From Phalacrocorax aristotelis (lineage: Eukaryota > Chordata > Aves > Suliformes > Phalacrocoracidae), in contig NC_134277.1 of NCBI RefSeq assembly GCF_949628215.1, positions 55,004,918-55,068,917 on the forward strand: a stretch of DNA of 64,000 nt, written 5' to 3'. Below, piece by piece: positions 40,269 through 51,872 of the stretch. Each line of letters starts with the position of its first letter. Position 1 is the stretch's first letter. Position numbers and translations under genes: made by a program. Under the pieces are notes generated by a model that saw only the letters and a program-made list of their open reading frames with translations, did no database searches and was not told the origin of the DNA.

Positions 40269-40325
40269 TTGGCTGCCATTTCTCTTAGAGAGCAGCCAAA
40301 TTTACTGCATGCAGTCTGCATGCAG
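40269..40325. repeat. Hairpin followed by two 10-bp palindromes
   Basis: TTGGCTGC at 40269-40276 pairs with GCAGCCAA at 40292-40299, with an inner TCTCT/AGAGA pair. Right after it, the palindrome CTGCATGCAG occurs twice (40305-40314 and 40316-40325), 11 bases apart. It lies in intron H-G about 0.8 kb upstream of exon G. Confidence 0.8.
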
Positions 40326-41514
40326 GCTATTGGTAATGCTGTTTCACTGACAATTAGACAAGGGGATATTTAACATGGATCTGAGTTGGTCCTTTGCATT
40401 GGGGACCAATACTGTGACATATAACTCCTGATAGTTACTGTATCTCAAGAATACTCCTTTTTTTTTCTTTGCCCAGACATTGCCTGACTTTTAACACTGG
40501 GGGAATACGTTATCGTTGCTGCCACTTTTTAAGATGTGGTCAAAGATTTCACCTGATGTTGTTTAAAGGAGTTATCTGATCTTTCAGTACAAACATTATA
40601 CAGTGTTGTATAGTTCCCATTTACATAAGTTTGGGGTGTCAGAGTAAATAATTTTTGGTTTTGTACGTCCATTGTGCTACCACATGTTCTCCATGTAAAG
40701 CACATTTTATCCTCAGTATTTCATCTGGCTTCCACTACATCAGACACAAAAATGCCAAATGCTAATCTCCTTTGACTGAAAGTGGCACAGCAGTCTAGTC
40801 CTTCTTTTGATTTGAACCAGAACCAAACTTGCTGCACTTTGAAATAGTTTTTACAAACCACTTAGCTTTTGTGATTATTTCAAAGAGCTTGGGACACCTA
40901 AAGAACAAATCAAAGAGAATTATAAATGAACAACAAAAAAATTCCTCTCACTCACATGCAATGTAATACACTGATCATGAAGAAATTATGTCAGGGATAG
41001 CCTTGCTTCATGGACTATTTCTTTCCAGGCTAGCAATCCCTTAAATTTCTAGGTGTGGTCCCTAAGGATTGCACCTCAAATAGACAAGAGGTTGACAAGA
41101 TCTCTTTAGTCCCTGCAGCCTGCTGCAAAATAGTCTCAAACCGTAGCACAGATGAAATTAAAGGACATAAACATTGATTCATTTTCATTAGCAACTTCAG
41201 CTGAAATGGCAAATGGCCTTGCTGTAAACAAGATCAATGAATCTTCAACAGACTCTGTATCTTTTATAGGGCTTCTAATGACTTTATGATCAACCATTTT
41301 ATAATTTAGGAGGGGAAGCTCACAGTTTTGTTCCTCCTTCCTTAAATCTGGTATTACATGGGCTGACATAATTATCTACATGACAGATTTGGACAGTCTT
41401 CGGTAGGCCCACAGTGGAAAGAAAGAATGCATTTCCAGAGCCAGCAAGAAATTTTCAATCAACACCTTTTCCTCCACAGCAAATGGTAAAATTTTTGGGG
41501 AAAAAAAATTCATT

Positions 41515-42137
41515 GAGAAAACATAATCTGGGAGTGCAGCACAGACTGGGCTCCACCTGGCTGGAGAGCAGCTCTGTGGAAAGGGAGCTGGGGGTCCTGG
41601 TGGGCAGGAATCTCAACATGAGCGAACAGTGTGCTGCTGCAGCCCAGAAGGCCAACAGGATGCTGGGTTGCATCAAAAAGGGCATCGCCAGCAGAGATAA
41701 AGAAGTCATTATCCCTCTCTACTCAGCGCTTGTCAGGCCACACCTGGAGTACTGGGTGCAGTTCTGGTCCCCGCTATACAAAAAGGATGTGGACAGGCTG
41801 GAAGGGGTCCAGAGAAGGGCCACCAAGATGATCACAGGACTGGGAAGCCTGCCATACGGGGATAGGCTGGGAGATCTGGGTTTGTTCAGCCTTGAGAAAA
41901 GGAGGCTTAGAGGGGATCTCATCACCATGTACCGGTACTTAAGGGGTAGCTACAAAGAAGATGGAGAATCCCTTTTCACAAGGAGTCACATGAGAGGACA
42001 AGGGGGAACGGACACAAGTTGCTCTTGGGGAGATTCTGATTGGACACAAGAGGGCCGTCTTGTCTAGACTGCGCTCTTCCTAGAAAGGTTGGACTAGATC
42101 ATCCGTGAGGTCCCTTCCAACCTGTGATTCTGTGATC
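41515..42137 (+). mobile_element. CR1 LINE fragment in intron H-G, antisense to the gene
   Basis: Plus-strand frame with the C-terminal part of CR1 ORF2 (reverse-transcriptase protein): [64 protein letters not shown] and [19 protein letters not shown]. Near 42003 the frame shifts, and the middle of the usual 3' part is missing: sequence jumps to GGTTGGACTAGATCATCCGT and ends TGTGATTCTGTGAT. The upstream ATG at 41414 is host sequence. The copy is dead. Confidence 0.92.
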
Positions 42138-44640
42138 TGAAATTGCTCAGTTTTTCTCAGGAAAAGAAAAATGAAATTTAAACATTGTCTGCTTTGTTGT
42201 ATATGAAAATATTTTCATTTTTTTAGATTGTTTCAACTTCGGTCTTGGCAATACTGCCTTTGCTTGAATCAAAGCTGTACTTCAGAGAATGCATTTAGCA
42301 ATTTACATTTCATTTCTCTTCCAGAGGTAGATTTACTGGCTGACATATATCATCCACAGAAACAAGACACCAAACCCCAAGCAGGTTTAGATATGGCAGT
42401 AAGGAAAGGTGATACTGAAATGTGGTGGGTTGTTTTTATTATTAAGTGTCAGATTGAAACACTTCAATATTTCTGAACTAAGGTGTGCACAAACTTGCAG
42501 TTTTCAAAGAATTTGGGGATCAACATATTCAGAAATATAAGTACTTTTCACTTAAGATAACTTCTGATTGTCAAGTGACTTTATTTCTTCAGTTAGAAAG
42601 TCAAATATCCCTCCTAGTGAGGTCAGTAAAATTTTCATCACTGGCAAATAACGGGGATAAGCTGTTCTTTTGCATCTGGCCGAGAAACTGAAAGGGGGAC
42701 CAATATTTTTGAAAATACACCTTTATCTTTGTGAACTGAACCTTTTGAAAGCACTGTCAGATAATGCTAGGGAAACAGCACTAAAGGAGGGGACAATTAA
42801 TAAATAACGCTATAACAATCCGCAAGTATTTTAAAAGGTCTAATCAGCAGTGAAGAAAGCCTAGAAATCTATATTCTTCACAAGCAGAGAAGAGCCAGAC
42901 AGAAAAAGGAAAGGACTGCACTAGGAAATGAATGAAATATGAAAGTGGAGAGAGATCACTCTGCTATGGAAATCCTTGGCCTCTTTCACCTCCCTCTCCC
43001 TCTTTTTTCCTCTAGGTTTCTTGTCTGCCATATTGTACCTATAATCTTTCTCCTTATCTCTCAGTTTTTCAGAGTAACACATGTTGTACTAAATCAATTA
43101 ACTTTCTCTGCTGATTCAGAGAATAGGAGAAAGTAAACTGACAATGAGATAACCTCTCAGGCATTCACTAACTCAGAATTAAACACTTCTTCCTTTTCCA
43201 TGGCTAGAGACAAATGAGGGGGATTCAGACTGTATTTGCATTGAAATGGTTCAGTGATAATAAACCAAACAGGGTGACAATAACTGAATTCATCCAGCAC
43301 ATCTCTGGGAACAGTGGTTCAATACTGTCTTGAAATCTCTAGAGGTGGCACACGATCTGCCTCATTTTGGCACTTTCATTTCAATGCGCTGGTGAAATAG
43401 TCCTCAGACAGTAAGGAGTCTGGTGCTCCCTAAATTTTTCACGGAGCAGTAAATGCTGTGGACCTGAACCTTCTACTTCATTTACAGAGAAGGGTCTTTT
43501 TCTGGGTTGTCTTCTGGAGGCCTTCAAAAGCACCTCTTGTCCTCATTGCCATTACAGGGTGTGTTGGCTGCTGCTTTAGAAGAGCTGGCTCATTAGGTTC
43601 CTGAAAATGTAGGTGCAGTATTAGTACTGAAGGCGGCTAGATTAGGTCCCACTGTAGAGATGCAGTCCATTTTAAAATCTAATGAACCAGAATTTGCCAC
43701 TCCTCCTTCTTGCTATACCTCACTGCAAAACCATTAGATGACCTAAAGTTGGCAAGATTGGAAAAAAGCAGTTTGTGAACAAATGCAATTGAGGTTATTC
43801 TTCAGGCGTTTGTATGCTAAACCTGTTACATCCCTTTTTAGCTGTATGTCCTCTCCTGGAACACCAGGAAGGTACTTGTGCAAGATTACCTACATGGTCA
43901 CTGAGACAGATTGGCTTCTGAGAGGTGTTTTAAGTGGTGGCTGGATGATCACCCACAGGAGTTGCCCGACTCTCTCCACTTGCTATGGAGATGGAAAGAC
44001 TCTACAGTGATTAAGCTCCCTGAGATGGTGCTTCAACTAAATGCCTATAATTTGGTGCAGTGAACCAGGCTGAGGTTAATCACCACATATATGGAAACAC
44101 GTAGTCAGTGAAAAGAGAAGAGGTAAGTATCTCTGAAGGATGAATCCCACCTCTCTTGATTAAATATTCCCAGCCCAGGCACATACTTAGGAGGCCTAAC
44201 CAGATGGTGTGAAAACCCCCTCCCAAACTGTCAAAAGCAAGATAATCTGTTTTGATGGACATCACACCCACCGAAAGAGAAATCCAAATCTTATCTTACT
44301 TCACAGCAACTCCCCCATACAGATAAGCCATTAACATGTACTAAAAGTGCTCCCATTGAGGATGACTGCAGGAGTCATTAAATTCACACCTTGGCTTACC
44401 GCTGCCTGCCTTCACTGTGCAACCTCCTTCCCTCAGAGGCTCTTTCTCTGCTCTCATTCCCTTCTAGTTCTCTACCTTCTTCCCTGAGGTCTCCATCCAC
44501 CATCCACTCATACTGATTATCTCTGATCCCTCTCTCCCTCTCTCTCAGAGGAGTTACAGAGAGAGAAAGTGAGAGCTGAGAAACCTGTTTGATGTGTCAG
44601 TTTGCTGTAAATATTGAAATGTGTGCACGGGGCTTGTTAT

Positions 44641-44690
44641 AAAGAGAGAGAGGGAGGGAGGAAGGGAGAGAGAGAGGGAGGGAGAAAAAC
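44641..44690. repeat. Purine (GA/GGGA) tract
   Basis: Some 50 bases of AG and GGGA units on the plus strand in intron H-G. A pyrimidine-rich tract with CTCTC units lies about 100 bases before it (44520-44550), so the two can pair. Confidence 0.9.
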
Positions 44691-45485
44691 ACATTTTCCA
44701 CAATGCTCTGACATTTCTGTTTCAATTCTTATTCCATCCATACTGCTTCCTTGGTGTAATTCTAAACAGGAATGCATGGGCTATGTGAGAGATTCTGCTT
44801 CACTGAGCATCTTAAGTAAACAGAAGATTTCAAGAGCCATCTGGCTATCATGTGCAGCAGACATGAGGGGAAATGATGTCAAAATTGGACTTTTCAGATG
44901 GGTGATACACCAGCGAATTAACAATGCTATTTTAATGCAGATATATCTTTAGGGTGAGGACCTTGTATTCATTTCTCTACTGCAAAATACACAAAATGAG
45001 AACTAAACCTTCTAAATGAATAAAAATCAAGACTGTGTCCTTTAAGTGTTGCAATTTTATTGTACCTATAATATGATCCTCATCTACATCTTAGGGCGTA
45101 TTTGAACCACAAAACTATTAAGGTTCTAGTTAGGGATTTGTGGGTCTGATGCATAAGCTCTGGCAGCTCTAGTCATGGGAAGTTAAGATTTTGTCATCTG
45201 CTCTGCACATTTCCCTGTGAGAGGGGTCCTGATTCCACCAAGGAGAAAAGGGAATGCTAGCCCACAGCTGGCCTAGCTGAATTAAAAATCCACTGTATTG
45301 GCTTACACCACCATTGATGGCTAGTACATACTAATGTGCTGCTGGGGAAGCAGCTGAGGCAGTGAACCCATGTTCAATTCTGCAGCCCCTGCGACTCTGA
45401 CAACAATCTCTGGTGGTGGGGCAGGTTTTACAGGGGATCGGCAGTTATGTTTTAAAATACTACAAGCTGGTAGCTTCAGTACCTA

Positions 45486-45914
<429 letters not shown>

Positions 45915-47348
45915 TTATTTACACCACTGTCTTGGTACCACTTTTCTTTTGCATTAGCTATCATATGGTCTTGTTTTTATTAAATAATTCTCTTCCCTTC
46001 CTCTCCCATCTTGTGGAGACTACTACTTAAGTGAAAGTAGTAATTTTCAGTCCCATTGCTAAGAGATTAATACATGTTCCTCCACCCAGAGGAATTTGGT
46101 GGCATTGGATCTAGATAGGTTAGCAAGAAGAACATTAATAAAAGGTTCACAGCTCTGCAGACTCACTTCTCTCTAGACACAATACAGAGAAGGCATGCTG
46201 CAGCTGCCGTAAGACCTCACAGTTGTTTACCTTCCAGTGGATTCAAAACCAGTGGTTTCAGGTAGGTTTTGATTTTTTCTGGTACAAATGCATTTGAGAG
46301 CAGACACCTGTTATTAAGAAGTTTATTTTGATCTTATTAAAATAAGTGAGAACATGCCTTTTACAAACTAAGACCCTGACTGCATACTCAAAATTATACT
46401 CGCATTTGTTGATCCCTAGGTGGGCTAATACCTTCTAATCCCAGCTGGAAATACCTGGAAATAACTAACCTCTGGGGTACACCAGTGAGCGAATGGGAAG
46501 AGCTAAGGCTCTTGCATCTTGACATAACCGGACTTTCTGAAAACTCTTGCAGGGACCTGCTTGGAAAAAAGCAACAATGAAATGTGTTTACTCATGTGCT
46601 CCTCTGGGATGTCATTATAATTTCCTCCTAGAGTAAACATTTGCATTTTGTCTTGGTTTATAATGATACATAATAGCAATGCCTTAGAAGAAGTGTCGGT
46701 ATGAGAGTGTGGCAATACGCTTATTCTCGAGAACAGTATGTTACAGTAGGTGTGAGAACGTAGGTGTGAGGTACCAGTAAATGCTAATTATAAAGGTGGC
46801 AGAATGGCTCACTTTTGACAGATGGAGAATCTTTGGGGAACCTTTAGGGAGCACGGTTTCTCTAGCCACCTACTTCAAGAGATATAATTGCTCTTGACAA
46901 AGTTTTGTAGAGACAAGGCACAATGAGTTTCAGCAGCAGGAGTGGCACCTGAGAACAATTCTGTGCTTTGCTTCTCGTTGTGTTTGTATCTCCTAATCTG
47001 CAGAGAAGTAACTGCTTTTCAGAGCCTGCTCGCCACAAAAGGAATATCCTGCAGCATGGTAGTCTTTCTCAATAGGTAACTTAACTTTACCTACCAAGAT
47101 CAGCAGGAAATGTTTATATACAGTGGAAGCATTGCATTGATCTTTTTTTTTTTATCATTGCATGTTATCTACCAGCTCACATCTTAGACAGGACCTAGAG
47201 GGATATGTAGATTTTTGGACTAACACTGTTGTTACCAGTTTGAGAGAAAAAAACCCAAAACATCAAAAAAGAAACTAAAATTCCTCCTTTTGTCAGAAAA
47301 GGAAGAAATAATAATTTATGACAGATCTCTATGGTGTATGACACCTAC

Positions 47349-47400
47349 CTCCTGTAGCTTTGCATAGTCATTTGTACCATTTCTGGCACTGACAAGGAAA
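47349..47400 (-). CDS. ITPRID1: Probable ITPRID1 exon I (short N-terminal exon)
   Basis: A 52-nt segment with acceptor TTGTTTGCAG and donor AG/GTAGGT, 1.45 kb upstream of exon H. In the only phase that fits exon H it is open and reads SLSVPEMVQMTMQSYR, followed by a Ser split with H. I cannot align it firmly with a known family member, so support is splice signals plus phase. Chance occurrence of such a short open segment is not negligible. Confidence 0.5.
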
Positions 47401-49010
47401 CTGCAAACAAGAAGTAATAAAAATAATTCATTTTCTTACCCTTTCCCCCCCTCAAAACAGAAATGTGCCAAACTAGAGAAAAACCCCAAAGACCGATCGC
47501 ATTATATGAGGAAACATCTTAGCCTGAGTGGCAAGGTTGCAGAACAATAACATTGTGGGACGCTGAACTTACAGCGTATGTTAGTTGCAGGTAAATGCAG
47601 CACATGTCAATAAGAAAGGGAAAACAGGTGCCTTTACATTTCATAAACCAGTAGCAGTACACTCTAAGCCTATGCTATCTAAAAGTAAGCACTATGAAAT
47701 GGGTTCTACCATTTGCTGCAGAGCCATTTAAGATATACATCGAGCAAATATGGTGAAAATAACTTTTAATCCTTGATTTTTTAGTAAAAAATACAATTAA
47801 AGGATATTATTTTGAATTCTCATTTAAGCACATACTGGTACAACTTTTTTGCGTATAATAGTTTTTCAAGAGTAATTCACTGAAAGTTTGTGCCTATTAG
47901 TGAATACTGATTTCTCTGGGGTTTGCATCATGCTCTAAATGTGTTTGAGGGGAGTGACACAGCTGCAGGGCACTTGCAAGTGTTTCTGGAGGAGAAAGTA
48001 TTTGTCCAAAAACTGATAACATGGTTTATTGGACTCCAAGGGTGCTATACCTATCAGCTGTAAGGTGCATATTTCAACATTTCATGATGATGAAATGGGA
48101 ATAAATCAGATGCAAATATGCAGTGCCTGTAGTTGTCTTTCCCTCCTAACACTGAAATAACACACATGTTGATCCTCTGAAAGGTGGGGTAGCATTTGCC
48201 TAGGAGCAACAGTCAATATCCTTCTGCATTCCACAAGATGAATATTTTTTTTTCTAATTTTGAATGTTTTCTTTTCTATTTAACAAAATTGTGTCAATAA
48301 AGAAGGAGAAAACATCCTTTCACATTCTCTACTGGATTATTCTTCCGCTCATAAATTCCAATACAAGTTCATTCTGGCTTACTCAGAGCAAGGTTATCCA
48401 TCCAAATTGAGAATATAAAGGTTACTGACATCCTGTAATTTGCTGTGGTAACATAAACCAGACTTTCTAGCAGCAAACTGAGCATAATTTGAATAAGAAT
48501 CTGCCTCTTGTTGTATACCATTTCCTACTCACGTGCCAACAGAAGCTGTAGATTCACTATAAAAATGCTTGTGAATGTAAAAAATAAGATCTGAAAGTGA
48601 GACTTAATACAATTTTTCCCTAGCAGCACGTAGGCACTCCTCTCTGTAACAGAACATTATACCAAAACTGGCTGCTGCTTTGATTTCCTCAATATCTCAT
48701 ATTGTTGGGACTGAATGAACACAAGTGCTGCCAAGTTAAAAACCTAACGCTGTGAAACACTGGCCAGGGTGTTAAGTAAATAATTTAATGATGAGAAACC
48801 TGGTGTTTGTAGGTGGTGTAGGAAGTAGCAGGTCACCAAAAAAATCAAATGGGCAGAACTTGATAGGGTACTACAAGTTGGGTAAGAGGTAGTAGCTGAT
48901 GTGGCTGTACTCTCAAACTGGACAAACACAGGGTCTTTTGCTGTAGGCTAAAGTAAGTTGAATTGTCCTGTATTGCTGTGGGTCAAGAACACGTCAACAT
49001 CCATTTCAAA

Positions 49011-49192
49011 CATTGGAACAGGCTGCCCAGGGAAGTGGCTGAGTCTCCATCCCTGGAGGTATTTAAAAGAAGGGTAGATGTGGTGCTTGAGGATATGGTT
49101 TAGTGGTGGACTCGGCAGTGATAGGTTAGTGGTTGGACTCGATGATCTTAAGGGTCTTTTCCAACCTTAACGATTCTAGGATTCTATGATAC
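49011..49192 (+). mobile_element. CR1 LINE 3' end, intron J-I, antisense
   Basis: A short 3' fragment with hallmark stretches: TGGAACAGGCTGCCCAGGGA, TCTCCATCCCTGGAGGTATT, GTTGGACTCGATGATCTTAA and GGTCTTTTCCAACCTTAACG. It ends TTCTAGGATTCTATGAT. Only the last part of ORF2 and the 3' end remain. It sits antisense to ITPRID1. Confidence 0.9.
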
Positions 49193-49337
49193 TGCTACCA
49201 AGGCTAAGCCATCCAACTTGTTAAGAGGTGGTAAACGGCTCAGGAGCCCATGTCCACTTTGTGACTTGGACAAACTTTTCACCTCCAAGTAGTGCAACAC
49301 AGGCCATTTCACTCATGATTAGAGTCTCCACTTCTTT

Positions 49338-49377
49338 CTCTAATGAGAAGACTCTCATGAGAAGTTCCTCATTAGAG
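49338..49377. repeat. Short inverted repeat
   Basis: CTCTAATGAG at 49338-49347 and its exact reverse complement at 49368-49377 flank a 20-base centre that itself contains the palindrome TCTCATGAGA. Confidence 0.75.
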
Positions 49378-49581
49378 TGCTTGACATTTTGAAATATTAG
49401 AGTTTGTTTTCTCCGTATTTAAGAGGTCACAGAAATAGTAATGGGGAGGGTACGGTATTTATACTTCCTGATCTGTGTAAGTATTTTGTTCCTGACACAA
49501 GAAACACTGAATCTCATTACCAAACTGGAAGATACTTTGGGGGAAATAATGCCCTTTAGAAATCTGTCAGAAAACCTTATG

Positions 49582-49605
49582 AAAACAAACAAACAAACAA
49601 ACAAA
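49582..49605. repeat. (ACAA)n microsatellite
   Basis: Perfect AAAC units repeated about five times in intron J-I. Confidence 0.92.
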
Positions 49606-50329
49606 ATAATTTGTAAACCAACTGTGGTGCTCTGTTTACTGCACATCTAAGTATATCTTTGCTTATGAATAATATATTTTGCTAAGCAAAATGTGGCCTC
49701 TGATACTGGAGGGAAGATGAGGCATTTTAGCCTTGGTAATCTCTGATTAGCAGGAGACAAGGTTAAATCACATATTGTTGAACTGCATCTTCTACTTGTG
49801 AACCCAATAAACAAAAAGTGTAGATATGGAATCACTAACAAATAATATTTTGGGCTTCCAAAAGCACTAAATATGTGGACATTTTCAGGATTATATGAGG
49901 AGCTGTGAGGTGATTTGGGCTTCTGGCTCCTTTCCTAAAATAAATAATAGTCTCTGAATTCTCTACATTCTGGAGGTCAGGAAAGTAAGTGAGAACAAAT
50001 GAGAAGTTCTGCATTCAGGTCAGGCAGAATTTCAGTCACCCGAAACTCTTGTACCCTAACTTCCAGACTACCGTGCAAACCCATCCTAGAAACCTCTACT
50101 CCTTCAGTAGAAGAAAATCAAATCATGCCAGTGGAAAAGGTGAGCCTAAGACTTTTCTGTTGATGATGTCATAAGAGAATCTCCTCATTACAACTTCTAA
50201 TGGAGGAAAAAATATATAGCTTATCCATGAATATCACATTTTCCCAATAGCCCCCACCAAGGTCTGTGGTGCTTGGTATTTTATAGTTAACAGTCCTTAT
50301 TAGAAATTACAAAAGATATTCTGTCTTAC

Positions 50330-50373
50330 CTGCCTGCTCTTGGCCTTGCAGCTTATCCCTACTTGTAGAGAGG
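50330..50373 (-). CDS. ITPRID1: Possible ITPRID1 exon J (short N-terminal exon)
   Basis: A 44-nt segment with acceptor TTCTCTTACAG and a strong donor G/GTAAGAC. In the phase demanded by exon I it reads LSTSRDKLQGQEQA without a stop. No Met is present, so if it is coding an earlier exon must supply the start. Assigned on splice signals and phase only. Confidence 0.4.
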
Positions 50374-51300
50374 CTGTAAGAGAAAAACCATTAAAAAACC
50401 CAAAGAAATTAAATCCCCCCAAAGAATTTCCTGAGAAGAAACAAGGTCAGGGAGGCAGTCCAATGGGCAAGCACAGCACAGGGCACTCAGGGCAGGGATG
50501 AGCTGAGTGGGGATGGCTGGTAGAAAACCAGAACCATAGGCTCATCATCTTTTCTGCCTGTGAACATCACCTACTTTCCCCTCTGTTAAGTGTTGAGATT
50601 CAAATCTTGAGTTTATGCATAAGGCAAGAACCAGAAAATTTTAGCACTGTGCATGAGCAAAGCCTGTCCCTTCTGAACTTAAATTTTACTAAGAATCTAA
50701 TTAAATCATCTTGTCTGGGGCAGGAGTGAGAAGAATGGAAGGAAAAGCCTTTTCAGTGTATCACATAAAAGGCAGCTCTCAGCTGATCCATGTCTGCATC
50801 GTGACATAGTAATTATTAATGACATCAGTAATAGTAACCAGCCCTGCAATGCATGTGTTTAGCTGCCTTGGCCTTATCCTGCTACTGGAAAACACTGCCA
50901 CAACTGTTACATAAGATTACTGCTATTTTTTTGCTCCTCACCATACTTACAAAGATCGTTCCTAAGGCTGTGTCCTTCTTTTTTCTTCTCTGGCACAACC
51001 CTGCTTCTAAACAAATACACTTTGGTTGCTGCATTTCTTAAGCAGTGAATGCATTAAGTCGTATTGAAAAGTTCATGGGAAATACAAGTCTTTATTTTTA
51101 TCGTGAACAAAGACAAAAAGTTAAAAAAATCAGAATTTTGGTGAACAACATAAATTCAAGTTGAAGTTCAAGGTTAATCTATATTTCCCTATAGTAGCAC
51201 ATTGCCTCACAGAGTTGTAGGTATGTGTAACCACAGTTTGTGCCATAAAACATGTTTGTGCAGCAGGCTTCATTTCCCTTGGGGAACACAGCTTTGTGAG

Positions 51301-51358
51301 TTTCCCATGATGTAGCAGATAGCTTGATCAGAAAGCTATCCAGACACATCATGGGAAA
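51301..51358. repeat. 58-nt inverted repeat (hairpin)
   Basis: TTTCCCATGATGT at 51301-51313 is the exact reverse complement of 51346-51358. GATAGCTT at 51318-51325 pairs exactly with 51333-51340. A 4x5 internal loop separates the two stems and a 7-nt loop closes them. ACAGC/GCTGT outside (51288-51292 and 51360-51364) can extend the stem after a bulge. The size fits a small MITE relic or a microRNA-like precursor; no function is shown. Confidence 0.8.
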
Positions 51359-51770
51359 TGCTGTCCTTCAAATAATACCTTGGAAATGAACAGAGCACTG
51401 AGATACATTTCTTATGAGGCACTTAGTCATAAGCAAGATAGGTCATTTCGGACTAAATGGTTGTGAAAGAGTATTTTGATGTAGTTCAACAAAATAAAAG
51501 TCCATTCTTTAGTTGAAATCAGTCAAAGCAGAATATTTTGTTCTGAATTTTCATGGGTCACAATTTTCCTACCATAAACTCCAATGTTGCAGACATTATA
51601 CTTTCTACCAGAGAAATCAGGCAACAAATAATTAAGTAATAATGCGACCCAAACTTACAAAACACAAGAATTCAACCAGTGACGAATATTTTCTTCTATA
51701 GAGTCTTCTAAAAATAAAAGTAGAGCTCTTAGGTAAAGTATTGACAGATCCTTTTGTAAGAATTAACTAC

Positions 51771-51872
51771 CTTATAGTATGCCTCCATTTCTGGTGAATC
51801 ATGGAATGCATGAGAAATACTAGGAGAAGGGTCTACTACTTTTATTTTCTTTTCATTTTCTTCTTTTCTTTT
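51771..51872 (-). other. Exon-like segment K with a 34-codon open frame
   Basis: The segment has a T-rich acceptor (ATTTTTTCTTTTTAG) and donor AAG/GTAGTT. One frame is open from end to end: a Lys/Glu-rich start (KRKEENEKKIKVV) followed by DPSPSISHAFHDSPEMEAYY and a final Lys. It is phase 0 to phase 0, so it cannot join exon J directly. It may be an alternative exon, part of another transcript, or chance in A-rich DNA. Confidence 0.22.

Noticed and set aside
41414..42067. 217-codon plus-strand open frame as a host gene
   Set aside because: Its protein is CR1 reverse-transcriptase C-terminus fused by chance to upstream intronic sequence.
50945..51014. Minus-strand segment before GTAAGTATGG with an open frame SRVVPEKKKEGHSLRNDL
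   Set aside because: The donor is strong, but the segment's phases (2 in, 1 out) do not fit exon J or segment K, and the acceptor is weak.
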